NCBI GenBank assembly: GCA_034440635.1
Contig: JAOTON010001351.1
Span: forward strand, 1,639,501 to 1,703,500
Direction: 5' to 3'
Length of the DNA stretch: 64,000 nt
Source of the DNA: Lepas anatifera
Lineage: Eukaryota > Arthropoda > Thecostraca > Lepadidae
The position numbers were made by a program, and so were the translations under genes. Under the pieces are notes generated by a model. The model made no database searches. It was given only the letters and a program-made list of their open reading frames with translations, and was not told the origin of the DNA. This document shows positions 10,540 through 22,847 of this stretch, one piece after another; position 1 is the stretch's first letter; each line of letters opens with the position of its first letter.

Positions 10540-11320
10540 GGAGGCCGTCCTATTTTTCCAAGGTGGCCGGAAAACCGCTCGTAGCCGTAAAACGATACTA
10601 AAGGAAATTTGAGAAAATAGAACGGAGCGTCGATTGGTGCAAGATTTTTGAAAATCGGTCGAAATGTTTTTTGTTCATAGACTTTCAAAGTCAGACCTAC
10701 ATTTTGAGATCACCACAATCGCGCGGCCGTTCGCATTGTAGACCGAGTAGTGACTTATAACGTCATATAAACGAAATGGTATGTCAAGGTAAACTTACAC
10801 GAAGGTCAAGGTCAAATGGTCACAGGGTAAGGTCATACCACCACTTTCAAGGTCATTGGCCCCAGTGCTTCCGGTCAATGACCCTGATGGCGCCGGTGCC
10901 GGGCGGTTGTGGTGGGTTGGCCCGCCCGCTTGCTGGTGGGTGCTGGGGGATCGGTTCCCGGACGCGGTGTTTGCCGGGCGGCTGCGGGTGGCTGGGGGGG
11001 GGTGGCTTTGTGGGGTATTGGTAATTTGGTTGGGGGGGGGGCTGAGGTTTAAAAAAAATGTCTTTGTACCTCATAATTTTGAGAGATGCTTTGTGACCTT
11101 TCCTCTACGACCCTAGTCCGCTTTTAGCATATTCCCGACTTTTTCTCGCATCTTTACGGCATTTCCCAACAGGTCGCAGGCAAGGCTAAGATTTCACATT
11201 TATGACCTCATTTGACCTTGAAGATATTGAATTAGGTCAATGAAAATTTGCTGTGATTTAGATCACCACAGCCCCCAGCCGTCCTCCAATCGGTGTTTTT
11301 GTAAGCCTCTTAGTTTCCTA
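10540..11320. repeat. dispersed repeat, copy 1 (relative at 29580-30470)
   Basis: Same order of blocks as 29580-30470: a ggtggccgg/ggtggccag start, 'gaccgagtggt', 'catcaaggtcaa', 'ccaaggtcattg' and 'tatgacctggtttg/catttgacctt'. Copy 1 carries a G-rich insert at about 10905-11045 (runs of G up to nine). Ends were not defined. Confidence 0.55.
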
Positions 11321-12154
11321 TGGGAGAAGTCCGTGCAAGAGTACGGACTTGACTTTTTGAAGGCTTTCACTTTTCTCCTATATGTCTAACAGCTAAAAAA
11401 TTATATATGGTTGGTTAGCCTAAAGAATTGTCTGTGTATGGTCCATGTTTCAACTCGATGAATCTGAAAGGAACTCGCCACGAGCCCATCAAAAATAAAA
11501 GTCACCTGCGTACTCTTGCCGGAGTTGGTCGGTAAGAGTAGCACAAGAGGGGGCTGGAGTACGCATTGATGACCCGCTGTGCTTTAGGTGCATAGGCCAT
11601 GTCATGAAGTTTTCTGTCGCCAAACTAGGCGATTGTATACTTTTATATCGTTTTGAATATACAAGAACTAAGTTGCAACGCTTGGTTTTCCAAATATGAA
11701 TTACGAGCGCTGTCCCAAGCGAAAATTAAATTTTCCTATTTCTTAAGCATGCGCACTATTGCACGATGGTCTGCTGCGTACTCTTGCCGGACATGCTCCC
11801 TTGGGAAGAAAGTCTTCATAAACATGTTGGCAGGCGTTTTAGCGTCAGCTCCGGTCCTGCAGCTCAGTCCCAGCTCAGCTTTCTTACTGATGACAGACCG
11901 CAATACAATACTTTTGATAATAGAAGCATGGTCTACAAGTTTACCTAGCTAAGAAATATTACATCAAGTGTGCCCAGAAACGTATTTTGCTCTGTACTCC
12001 CGTGGAAAGAACAGGAGCACTTTGAATTTTTGTGCAGCCTAGGCATTGACCTTGCTTTTTTATGCCAGGGTATCCACCATCTCAGTGGCTGCTACGTAAC
12101 CAAAACAGCTACTGCGTACTCTTATCTCCTGCGTACTCTTACCCGCCCTTACCC
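11321..12154. mobile_element. TA-flanked MITE, copy 1
   Basis: 834-bp element with ends TGGGAGAAG and CTTACCC. It is flanked by TA and rich near its ends in the motif GTACTCTTGC/GCAAGAGTACG. A second copy at 34319-35144 lies inverted and is cleanly nested in a TTAA element, which shows the TA boundary. TA duplication suggests Tc1/mariner-type mobilisation; no transposase was seen. Confidence 0.7.
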
Positions 12155-13001
12155 TATCTCAGGAGGGCCAACCAGGCCCCCTCCAGTGTGCGTTGCCTCC
12201 AGAGCTCTCTCCAGTGCGGGTGTAGACACTTGCAGTGGAGAGGGTCCTAACCCAGCCAGCAATTTGCACGGGCTGAGCTCTGGCTACGTCTGGCGGACCG
12301 CATTAGCCCATGCTGAGCCAGAGTTACGGGGACATAATCACGAAATCAATAGTTCCAGTTTGTTTGGGCTAATACGGACTTCACTACGCCAGTTATAAAC
12401 CTCCGGCTAAATCACGACTGACTTGGGCTAGGTCCGCCCAGAAAGTCTGGAAAGCTTGGGCTTACCTTTGGCTAATCAGGGCTGATATTAGCTTGGGCTT
12501 TTGCACGGGCCGATTTGGGCTAGCTTAGGCATGGCCTTGCCGTCCAATATTTCTTTGGCTGGAGGACCGTCTGATCTGTATAAGCGCGAGGAGAATACGT
12601 GCACGGGCAAGGAAAAAATGGCTGCAGATTTTCGCATCATCTCTTCAGTTATGTGAACCTGTCTCCAAAGTTTAAAGGTGAGCATTTTTACTTCGACCAA
12701 AATCGTTGTAGGATTTTTATTCCTGCTCTGCCAGATCTGGCAATGTTTCTGCACATACTAAATTCTTGAGAGTACTTTCTATGGAATCTGATTGAAATGA
12801 ATAGGCAATTTTTATTTTGCAGGTTCGCTCTAAGGATCCAGATCCGGCTGGAAACTCCTGAATAGGTAAGCAATGCCGTCGATGATCATTTTAATCATTA
12901 TAAGCTATGCTGCGTCATGAGGCTTCTTGTAGATAATCATGAGGCTTATCGTAGTTTGCATGTTGTGGGTTACGCTCAATTTTTTTGATTCCCTCCGACT
13001 T
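12155..13001. other. intron sequence, degenerate GGGCTA-rich stretch
   Basis: 12290-12530 repeats gggcta/ttagccc motifs irregularly. There is no recognised exon; the remainder to 13001 is AT-rich and featureless. Confidence 0.4.
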
Positions 13002-14017
13002 TTAACATGCGCCACGCTAGGGTCCCTGGCATGACGCGCCCCGCTGGGAGGGCGTTTTTGCGCCCCCTCCCTCCGTATCTCATTCCCCACGAAAGGTAAA
13101 GAAAAATTACGGGCGGTGTTCCAAAGCTCTTGACAAGACGAACAGATTTTATACGAAGAATTTTTATGACAGGTCAATATTGAGGTCAGCATAGGTCAAA
13201 GAAGGGTCCATAGGCTTACAATAGAGCAGTGTACGTTTCTCTCTCTAGATCTGCCCTCAGGAGAGCTAGGGGAAATTTTTATGCATCATTGGATTCCTCT
13301 CATCGCGGCAAATCGAATGATGTATAATATGACATTTCTAGGTCAAATAGTGAAAATGACCTGACCTCGACCTAGGTCAGGGTCACAGAGTGACCTGGTA
13401 TGGTCATGTTGCATATCAATTGACTCCTCGTGACAATATGAGCACAATGCAAGCAAAATGGGAGCTTTATCTCGATTCAGTGAGAAGTTATTGGCAAAAC
13501 AATCACTCTATGCTCCCGTGACCTGACATGGCATTTGAGACGTCAGATGCTCAAAAACTCAACTTTATGGTCAAGATCGTGGTAATAATAGACGGTTTGA
13601 AGATTTTCAGCTTTATCCATCCAGTATTTACTGAAAACGAGCCCATTCTATTTTTCACCATAGAGTTATAATGGCGTGACCGAAAAATTGACCTTAGGTC
13701 AACAATGTAAATATTCCGAGATAGCAGATTTGTAGACCCTAATGACCTTATCATATTGTGGAAGTTTCAAACTGATCGGTTTGCTGATATTCCTGGGTGC
13801 CGCTTCAAACTGGTGATTTTAGGTTTTGAGGTCGGGTCACTTGACCTTGAATAGCTCCTTGACCTAACATGAACTTAACTCAAAAATTTGTTCCGATGCG
13901 TAAAATTGATTAGGAATAAGGTACTGTAAGTTTCGTTGTTCTGAGTTTCTTCGTTTTTGAGCTATCTGGGGAAACCAGGAGGGGACGAAATTGCCCCCCC
14001 CAGCGGGGCGCGTGTTA
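13002..14017. mobile_element. TTAA-bounded element, type L
   Basis: It begins TTAACATGCGCCACGCTAGG and ends with the inverse of TTAACACGCGCCCCGCTGGG. The interior is rich in GGTCA/TGACC, including TGACCTGACC and GACCTAGGTCAG around 13350-13380. A sister copy (59614-60643) interrupts a retrotransposon. No coding capacity. Confidence 0.75.
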
Positions 14018-15087
14018 AGATGGTTTATAACTTCTTGTTTTGATGTCACTCACAGCTCAAAATACAAGGATTCTCAGCCGCGTTGGTCACCAGGGACGGA
14101 GCCAGAATTCATTCAATGTGACATAGCATATCAGTTATATTAATTCCTGAAATATTCATCCAATTGTAGATCCGGGATTCTATTTCAGTTTTTTTGGCCC
14201 GAGTCAGATACAGTAAAGAAGGTGGAGGGGTGGGTACCATAAATTTTTCACCCACCAACCCAACTTTCACCAACTTTTGAGAATAGAGTCGATAAACGAT
14301 AAATAGAGACGATAAACAGAACTGGCGTAATAAAAGTGACCAGCTTCAAGTCGTATATGGTTTATCTGAGTTTTTTTGTTTTGTTTATTGATGTGATGAG
14401 CAATTGATATAGCATTTGGGTATTGTGCGTGTCATTTATCTTTTATTTAATCACTTACTTGTCATCTATGTAATCATCTCAAACGAGTTTATGTTAGTTT
14501 CATTCCCATCCTTGGGAGTGAAACTAAGATAAACTGGGAGTGAAATTAAGATATGATCCGTTTGAATAGCTGGAGTCCTGCAGGAAAAGGATTTCGCCCT
14601 CCTTTCGTGAATGTCCCCTGAAAGCATTAATCCAAGTTTCCCGATGGCGAGCAATTGGCAAACCTAGGACTTCCGACATGGGGGTTTCCGCGCAAGAGCA
14701 AGGGGGAAAGGGGCCGAGTGCTTGGACCAGATGGGAGCCAATTTTTGATGGTGCTACTTGTCAGGGGACAGAAGTATGCCAGGTTATATATCTTATCGTC
14801 ATTGCGCCGGTACTTGCATTCTAGGAGGGACTGCACCGTTTCAGGGAGAGCCAAGAATGTTTCAGGATGCCGAGGTTATTTCAGGGGAGCCGAGTCGGAA
14901 CGGGAGGGTAAGTGGTCACATGCCTCGCCCTGGGCCCAATGATGATGGAGGGTCAGGATTTGAGGGGGAGGAATTGTATTTTGTTGCAGACAACGCCACA
15001 GGGCCAGCGAATTTCGCTTTTGGCAGCCCGTCTCCCTGCCCCTCTCCCGGTGGCACGATCCCTGACGTAGATCATGCCATCCCATCC
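14018..15087. other. intron sequence, no supported gene
   Basis: AT-rich to about 14600, then mixed composition. An open frame at 14758-15255 (plus) has no recognised motif and no convincing splice context, so it is not called. Confidence 0.45.
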
Positions 15088-15709
15088 CTATATCACAAAG
15101 TTAAATGTTCCAAAATTAAAGTTTATTGTATCTGCTCTCCACAGACACCTTGGAGCGCAGCGGTGCAGATTCCTCGCGCTTCGGAGTCTGCAAGGCAGTG
15201 TCCAGATGGCTCTCTGGAAGCAGGGACTGTAACGGAGGGCGCGCAAGCCGTATGAAGAGCTGTGCGCCAGAGAATTTGTCAGGCAGACAGACCATGCCGA
15301 GGGTTGACGCATTTTCCGCTAAACATAGGGAGCCCAGCAGCGGGCCCTGCGAACACCCAGCCGGACTCAGGTCGCGAAAGCCGAGTTTGCCACGGAGCCG
15401 GGCGACCATCGACCGTTCGTCGACACCGACTGCGCGGTAACCGGTTGGGTCCGGATGGCGTCGGCTGCGACCGGCTCCAGCCGGTACCGAGCGGCCCGGC
15501 CGCCGCTTTGTGCTGGGGCTCTCCGATGACCCAGCTCTGGCGACGCACAACTGGCAGGCCTGGTGAGCCACTGCCGCTGCCAGCCGGTCAAGTTGTACGT
15601 ACGACGAGGAGCCAACGCCAACGGAGGCACCAGCTGGTCTGTCCCGCTTGGCACATGCAGGCAAGATGACGCAGCTTAACAAGGACGACCGCCAAACACA
15701 CGGCTGCAT
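15088..15709 (-). pseudogene. GC-rich block, possibly a decayed SLC16 C-terminal exon
   Basis: A sharply bounded GC/CpG-rich block inside the first intron of the SLC16-like gene, open in several frames. On the minus strand, fragments in different frames resemble the second half of an SLC16 carrier in order: GVDERSMVARL, SGWVFAGPAAGLP, LGMVCLPDKFSGAQLF, LQSLLPESHLDTAL, then GICTAALQGVCG. Such frame-hopping is what an old frameshifted copy would give. The match is by eye and weak. It may instead be an alternative first exon, a CpG island or unrelated coding sequence. Confidence 0.3.
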
Positions 15710-16443
15710 TTAGGTACAGCTGAGCCGGTATTACTCGGGCTATCTTGGCGTCAGAGACCCCCCTCTGCTTTTCTACTCTACCCTGGTATACTCCGCTCCA
15801 TTTTAAGTACTATACTCTGAACTATTCCTGAAACGGAATTTTCTGACATTGATTTTGCTTAGTAGGTACTGGGTTACCGAACTCCACCTTTTAGCATTAA
15901 TATTGCAGACGGACGTGAAGAAATAAGTAGGGCCTGTGTGCCTTGACGAGAATGCTAAGGTGGCTGTGAGCCATAAATGATAGACTGGGAGCCTGTAACG
16001 GTTGGTGGGGGGAAGCTTCGAGTCACCACAAGCCATTTTTGCTCTCTGAAGTGAATTTTTTGTACTTAACAACATCTGGCCCATATTTCTTATAAAATGG
16101 GGACTTGAAACAAAGAGAACACAGAAAAGACAAGGTAGGCGATTTAGGGGAGGTTCTCAGAAACCTCGTACCAGTTTACCTACTTCGTTTTGTACTTCGT
16201 TGTTTGTGAGTGTGTGTGATTTTATATTACTTTATGGTATGCTTTTATCCTTGGTTTTTATCGTTAGTCTTACGTAACTTTATTTTATCATTTGACGTGG
16301 AAACATGAAAAACCACCTAGGTACACGTTTTATCAATGTGTGTGGATGCTTCTAAATACATTCTAACTTCTGAATAATACTTAAATGATTACCAATGAAG
16401 CTAAGAACTACAAAAAAGCTACTTCATCAACGATATACCAAAA
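15710..16443. other. intron sequence, nothing recognised
   Basis: AT-rich sequence without a supported exon or repeat. Confidence 0.45.
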
Positions 16444-16698
16444 TGGGGTAAGATGCCCAGGGGTGGGGCATCTTACCAAAGCCCCAGGGGCGTCTTACCC
16501 ACCCGATGGGGTAAGACGCCCCTTTGCAAGCCTCTAGTAAAATCATAATAGTTAGAACATATGATAATTATCAACAATTTCCTTGACTCTATAAGGAAGA
16601 TAAATGATCATACTACGACTTGGCATCCAAAGCAGCGCTGTTGGTACCGTGGTTACTCTATAATCCGGATTTCCCTAAACCCTGGGCATCTTACCCAA
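16444..16698. mobile_element. short MITE-like repeat with GGGTAAGATGCCCAGGG termini
   Basis: The left GGGGTAAGATGCCCAGGG and right CCCTGGGCATCTTACCC are inverted. Inside the left end are further inverted copies of GGGGCATCTTACC and GGGGTAAGACGCCCC. About 255 bp, with no coding frame. Confidence 0.55.
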
Positions 16699-17132
16699 CT
16701 CTCCCCTACATATTTTCTCTTAAATATCTTAAATAGCATAAGAATATCATGATTCTTTATGATATTGGCTTCTTTATAAACAGGAGCGTTGCCGTATACA
16801 TTTTTTGGTGGGGAATGAGGGTGACCATTGGAGGGAAAAATGTAAGACGAAAACCTTATGATTGTGCGGGAAAAGAGCAATCAAAACAGTTTGCCTACAG
16901 TAAGATAAAAACATTTACATAGGTCCACGTTGTTACGTGGGAGAGGCTTCAAAGAGATGGCCGAAATTTTGAGGGGATGTCCCCTGGCTTCAAGATGGAC
17001 GCAACCTCTATCCAGAGGTATGCCAACTCGCAAACAATGTTGGTGCCAAAAAGGATCAATTCGGTGACAAAATAGGCAAAATTGTGCACAACTCAGTGCG
17101 AAAAGTTGACTTCCAGATTGCCGTTACGTTAT
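16699..17132. other. intron sequence, nothing recognised
   Basis: No exon, repeat or structured element was identified. Confidence 0.45.
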
Positions 17133-17972
17133 TTAACACGCGCATTGACGGGGGCGCGTACCCGCCCCCATGAGTTTTTCGGAGATAGCAGAAAAACGGC
17201 GGCGCGTAGCGCCGCCGTACTTGGCATACCTTTCCCCTCATCATTTTTACAACTTCTGTGACAATTTTAAGGTTAGGTCATCTCAGGTCAGGTCACCAAT
17301 ACAAGTCAAGTGACCCGACCTCAAAAAAATTTAAGATAGCATAAGTCGGAGCAGGGTGAACCTATCTGATTGAAACTCATATCACATAATGGCCCTACCA
17401 AGTTCTCTTAAATATGTTCCGGTATTTTTTATATCGATGACCTAAGGTCAGGTAAGAGGCCTGACCTCTCCATTGGAAATACATGGGAAAATGGTTTTTA
17501 CGGAATAACTCAGTAACGGATGGTGATAGAGCATTTATTTTAGATGCATTAGACTCGCCTGGGCTTTGTGGTTCTAATGATATGCATTTTATATAATTTG
17601 ACCCTGACCTGACCTCAGGCCAGGTCAAATCCTTGATTTGACCTAGCAAGGTCAAATTATATATCATTAGATTCGGCTTGCTGAGAGGATTCATGTAGTT
17701 TAAGTCGTTTTGCTCTCTCTTTACTTGTTCAGATGTAATGGCCGAAAAACTGAATTTACATGTTATCCCTATGACGGCATGTTTTGACCTCTCGTGACCT
17801 TAAATGTGACCTGACAAAAAAATGGTTAAAATGTTTTCGATGGAGAAGTGGATGGGCAGCCCAACGCCCTTTACCGTTTTTCGCTACCTACCGTGGTTCT
17901 CGAGATCTTAGAGGGGGCGGGTACCATCGTCAATGCGAATGTGGCTCAGACCCCCGTCAATGCGCGTGTTAA
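17133..17972. mobile_element. TTAA-bounded element, type A
   Basis: Both ends read TTAACACGCGCATTGACGGG (the right end inverted), giving the cleanest termini in the window. Subterminal hairpins are GCGCGTACCCGC and ggcggcgcgtagcgccgcc. The central palindrome at 17605-17627 is TGACCTGACCTCAGGCCAGGTCA, with one mismatch to perfect symmetry. Confidence 0.85.
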
Positions 17973-18122
17973 TATCTAGACAGACTCATCAAGTCTGAAA
18001 AATAATCCACTTCGGTGCTAAACCTAAAATTTTTGGTCCCACAAGTTTGGTTTGAAATCCCGTTGGTGCAACTTCTGCACTTTTTCCGACTTCTTCCCCT
18101 ATCCCAAGTTGTGACACCCGTG

Positions 18123-19155
18123 TTAACCCGCGCCCCACCGGGGTCCGGCGCCATCTTCGCCCAACCGGGGGCATCGATGCCCCCTCTAACTCCGAAAATA
18201 TTGGCGTTAGCGCAAATCTGCAAAGTGTATTGGAAAGCTCGCGTGAATTCAGTAAGAAATTACTTCACATGTTTTAGCGCTGAGGTCAATGGTTTGACCT
18301 CCAGAGGTCAAATTAGGTCAAGATTGGCTATTTTCACTCAAATATGCAATGCTTAAGCAAACTGGGCATTAATGCTCTTATGGAATTAGAGCTATTGAGA
18401 TGTGATAAGTCCATTAGATAGGAAAATGCCAGACCTTTATCCGCTATGTGAAACGTAATGGCCCCCCGCCAGTGGTTTGACCTCCAGAGGTCACCTCGTG
18501 ACCTAATATGACCTGAGGTCACGAGAGGTCAGAAGGTGACCTTGCCGTATATCAAATGAAAGCCAGTGACGAGACATACACGATGGTGTTTGATTTGATT
18601 CAGCGCTCTAGCTTATATATAGGTCAAAAGTTATTGTCAAAATACTGTTTTTGACCCCTGGTGACCTTGGATGACCTTGGAGAGATTAAAGGGTAAATAT
18701 GGCCCCTTGAATCCGTGAAAGGATGTCCAAGGACGCTTCTCTGATCAAGCCGAGCATTTTAAATCGTTTTTGTGACTTTTAGATCATAAGACAGCTTTTC
18801 CCCTTGCATTTTCAATGGGAGAGCTCACCTCGTGACCTGACCTCAGGTTACGAAATAAAAATACCGGATATACACCTTGTAGACCCTGAAGAGGTCATGA
18901 AGTGTAGGAAGTTCCAAATTGATCGACTTCGAAATGTAGCTCTTACAGAGCTCTAAAGTTGAAGTGAGGCGACGTTGGTTGACCTCTCTGGTGACCTGAC
19001 CTTAGGTGACCCGGGGTAAAAAATTCAGGGATGGTGGGAAAATGATGCAGTGAGAGGTAGAGCTCTCAACCGCGGTGCTGCGCCTCGTCGTTTTCTGCTA
19101 TCCCGGAAAAACCTTTGGGGGAGGCCATCGATGCCCCCGGTGGGGCGAGGGTTAA
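18123..19155. mobile_element. TTAA-bounded element, type I
   Basis: The ends are TTAACCCGCGCCCCACCGGG and the inverse of TTAACCCTCGCCCCACCGGG, with a subterminal GGGGGCATCGATGCCCCC palindrome. The interior is dense in paired TGACCT/AGGTCA near 18480-18540. The inverted sister copy at 39156-40156 matches along its length. Confidence 0.8.
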
Positions 19156-19259
19156 GATTTGGGTGAATACCTTTGCAGGAACTCATGATAAAGCTTTCAT
19201 TTTGATACCATTACATTTGGATTGTTATTGCCAGTCTATTGATGTGCATATTGACCATG

Positions 19260-19396
19260 GCTGGAGATCTCTTCTCGATCCAGAGGGTCGTGGGTGGGTT
19301 AACGCTGGCACGACAATACAAGCCCTATACAATGCCTATGGGAGACTCAAAATCCAGCGGGGTCCTGACCCCCTCCCTCCCCGATTTCCACCCATG
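19260..19396. mobile_element. SINE-like repeat, second copy
   Basis: Relative of 7217-7366, flanked by ATATTGACCATG (19248-19259) and ATATTGACTATG (19397-19408), a 12-bp duplication with one mismatch. Confidence 0.65.
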
Positions 19397-19416
19397 ATAT
19401 TGACTATGCTAGGTTG

Positions 19417-19860
19417 AATAGTGACCTTGACCCGGCCTTAGGTCAGGAAATTTTTATGTTTTGCCTAGTATACTCACATCATATATCATTAGATTCCCCG
19501 TAACAAGCGGAGGGGAACGGGGCCTAAAAATGATTCCAACTCCACTCTGTCAGGGGCTAGAGTCAAGAAACTCTTACCTCACATGCCACCTTCTTTGACC
19601 TGTCATGACCTCAATACTGACCTGAGCCAAAAAGTGACTAATGTAGTTTCTCCATGAATTTGTATGAGTTATCCCACAATTTTCGCGTTTTTTTCGCTAT
19701 CCCGTATAGGAGCCGAATTCGAGGGGGGTGATTGACCACCCCCACCAGGGCGAAGGTGTCTCGGAGGCCCACCGGGGCAGGTGGCAAAGGAAGTTTTATT
19801 ATGGATTTTGAGCTGAGATAGCACTCTTGTAGAGCGTATCGACGCCCCCGCGAAAGGATT
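19417..19860. repeat. truncated TTAA-family element (type H-like)
   Basis: Matches the interior and one end of the 46356-47347 element (TTTGACCTGTCATGACCTCA, 'gctatcccgtataggagccgaattcgagg'). The terminal TTAA is missing on both sides. Confidence 0.55.
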
Positions 19861-19973
19861 AGGCGCCCACCTATTTGAGACCTATTTGAACCAAAGATTT
19901 CCCAGCACTTCTGCCACGAGACAGAATGATCAATTTAGCAAGAAAAGATCAAATGCTGGCAATCCGTCAACAC

Positions 19974-20133
19974 TCAGCAGCCATCACCGATCACTCAGCA
20001 ACCATCAACGATTACTCAGCAACCATCACCGATCACTCAGCAACCATCACCGATCACTCAGCAACCATCACCGATCACTCAGCAACCATCACCGATCACT
20101 CAGAAGCCATCATCGATCACTCAGAAGCCATCC
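19974..20133. repeat. 21-bp tandem repeat, about 7 copies
   Basis: Unit AGCAACCATCACCGATCACT plus C, degenerating at the right end (agaagccatcatcg). Confidence 0.85.
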
Positions 20134-20409
20134 AGTATCATCACTCCCATCAGTTGCAATTTGCCACCAAATGGGCATAATTCCCGAAATCATTTAGCAA
20201 GACAATGCCTTGAACACCCCTTCAGTCCATGAGCCCAAGAGGTGAATCTAGGGCTTCAATCCGGTCATGCGCCCGAGCCTCCAAAGTGGTTGTGTCCTCT
20301 AACTTCGAACGATGTTTGTAAACTTGTTCTTGAAAAAAGTATTTATCGGCTTAACCAATTTGCTCCCCTTCCCGTTAGTCTGGATCCGCCCCTGGCGCGC
20401 CCTACTCAC

Positions 20410-20521
20410 CGTCGGGACGTCTCAGGCAGCGCAGGACAGTTCTCAGCCTCTCCATCTCGCCGCTGGGGCAGCCGTGCGCTGGTTCCTCCGTCGCAGCCGC
20501 TGCGGCAATGTCCTGCAGCAT
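20410..20521 (-). CDS. SLC16-like transporter, first coding exon
   Basis: This is the proposed first coding exon of a minus-strand monocarboxylate-transporter-like (SLC16/MCT) gene. The ATG at 20521-20519 opens 37 codons plus one base (MLQDIAAAAATEEP... ending LRCLRRPD) and stops at a strong donor, G|GTGAGT, at 20409. The leftover base combines with AG of the exon at 10218 to make GAG, so the phases agree. The segment is GC- and CpG-rich, unlike the AT-rich flanks. It would be the cytosolic N-terminal tail, which is poorly conserved in the family, so assignment rests on phase, strand and order rather than homology. The frame stays open upstream with no further ATG until about 20752, so an earlier start or an upstream acceptor (an AG lies just after the ATG at ctgcag) cannot be excluded. 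Confidence 0.5.
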
Positions 20522-22599
20522 CAGGGTCGGGGCCGGCGGCGCCACGCGAGCCACCACGACGCATGTGCGATTGGCGACCCCCAGTTCACCACAACGATGG
20601 CCGCCAATCGTTACCGTGGTGTCTTTACAGAGGGGGCTGTTCACATATGACACAGCCACCGAAGGCAGAGGGGTCTGGCATTTTCTCACTTTTTTTGACA
20701 AAGGGGGAGGGGTCTGGCCTTTTCTGCGATTTTCTGAAGAGGGGGGAAACATGAGCTGTCGTGGATTTTTTTATGGAGCTTGAATTGCGCAGGCCAAGAA
20801 AAATTGACGAGCGGGTGCTTCAAAGTTCAAATATAAAATAATTGTAGTATGGCACCAGTTCTGGCTTAAGACGTATTCTAAGATTGTTCTGGCAGTTATG
20901 TTGCCACGTACCGTCATACAATGTTAAAAACCACAAACGGCTGCAGCCGGTGGCTGTGTTTTTTCCTCCAACAAAATAGCACGGGGCCGCAAGCTATCGT
21001 TCCGGTTTCTTCATGTGTGATTTTTATTTTCACGGCACCATTTATGCCATTAGCTACTATTATTTTGCATATAGTTTCTTTTTTGTTGTCAATTGGCTAC
21101 TTCTAAATAGGGGTCCCGCCACAGGCTCGAGAGTGGACGGACGGCCAAATTTTTTTGGGCCCCTTCAACTTTGGGCCCCCTGGCAGGAAGTGGCCACCCA
21201 CAGAAAAAGTATGCTCATTATATGGATCAGCACAACATGACTTTTCCAAAAGTACCTCGTATTGTTCTCTGGCATCCTAACCAAATAAATCTCACACCTG
21301 TGGGGGTATTTGAGCATCCCCTCGGGTTTTTCCGGCGGCACCAAAACAACAGTGGTGCGAAGCGCCGCCGTACTTGGTACACCTTATTCTTGATCGTTTC
21401 CGCAACTTTTCCCAGAATTTTAACCCATTAACGCCCAGCGGGTCATTTTTGTCCTCTGACTTTGACAGGCTGCAGAATCGGTACCAGTGAAGTGATTTTC
21501 ATGTTTATGATATGGATGTGTGTTTCAGAGCGTCGAAAAGCTGGAAAAATGCATTTAAAAATTCTATGTTTTTATGGGACGATTTTGGTGGAACTTATTT
21601 TGGCGAGGTTTTGGTCAACGTGAGATAGCTTTGCAAATTTTGTTTTTTGCAATAACATATGGAAAGCTGAAAATGGTTTGCATGATTGACATTAAGCCAA
21701 GACCACTAGGTGTCAGATGGTGAAGAAACAGTAAGATTTTCTTGAACGGCATTGCCATGAGACATCATCAAATATGAAGAGGACAAAAATGACCCGCTGG
21801 GCGTTGCGGACATCTGCGGGCCGCTGAAATTGAGGAAAAGGATGTGTCCTGTCCTCCCGTCTGGTGTGTTAGGTGCATAATGTTACCTAGAGGGAAGGGA
21901 GGCATTGTGGGTCCTGCGAATTCAGAGTTGCCAGTTTAGAGATTTTTCATCAAATCTGAAGATTTTTTAGTGCAATGTCGATACGCGTGGAAACTTTGAA
22001 GTTCATGAAATGCTTCCTACCTTTCGGGGTCTGTCTTATTTTGGGAATGATTATCACATATTTTTTAACGAAAACATGCAAGATGGTTCCAGTATTTTGT
22101 GAAGGCGTTATTAAATACAATTTTCAGGGATTTTGAAAACTTATCGAAATATTAGCATTGACTTCACTGTTAAGCGAGCAGAGCCTTGTCTTTTCCCTTG
22201 ATGGATTGCGTGTGGTGGATAGAGAGTACACGCAACAGTAGCGAATTGAGGACTTCATTGGGTGTTTGGGGGGGTTAGGGTTCTAGAGCCTCCCCGCCAT
22301 TGCCTCGGAACAGCCCTGAGTAATGCATTTACTATAGGCACACTGACATTTCGGTGGGGGGGGGGCTTGAGCCTTCCTAGCGCCCCTCTGTCCACTACTG
22401 ATTGAAAGCCAATGACCAGCTGGCAAAATGAGTTGGAAATTATCGCGGCCGCCGCGCTGGTTTGTTGTGACAAGATGGTGCAGTGTAAAACGTCCGGAGC
22501 AGTATAAGATTGTTGAATGCATGGGAAGTTCTAGAACTTCGGTCTAAAACGCAACTAGCGCTATTGCCGCTTAGTTCTAGTCAAGTGAAACTACCATGA
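20522..22599. other. upstream of the SLC16-like start; no gene recognised
   Basis: 20522-20760 is the upstream side of the first coding exon and could hold 5' UTR, but no promoter element can be defended. A fragment of a TTAA-element end (aagcgccgccgtacttggta) lies near 21355-21425. Otherwise there is no supported feature. Confidence 0.4.
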
Positions 22600-22760
22600 G
22601 TGAACATCCCGGGAGTTAGGAGGAGGGGTCAAGACCCACCTGGATTTTGGTCTCCCACAGATTTTGCCTAGGGAATGGATTGCAGTGCCAGCGTTAAGCC
22701 ATCCAGAACCTCTCCTGGATCGAGAAGGAATCTTGGAGACATCCTTGGAGACATAAATAC
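22600..22760. repeat. SINE-like repeat, third copy (inverted, diverged)
   Basis: Shares CTGGATTTTGGTCTCCCACA and the GCCAGCGTTAAGCCATCCAG region with the copies at 7217 and 19260, in the opposite orientation. Target duplications were not identified. Confidence 0.55.
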
Positions 22761-22847
22761 ATCGAGAGCATAGTTGTTAGCAATGCCACAGATCAAATAT
22801 TTTGCAGGAAAAGAAGCAAAATAAGTTGTTTTAAGTGCGCAAGATAG

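Noticed and set aside
14758..15255. 165-codon plus-strand frame
   Set aside because: No family motif, low-complexity composition, and it crosses into the GC-rich relic in a different frame and strand.
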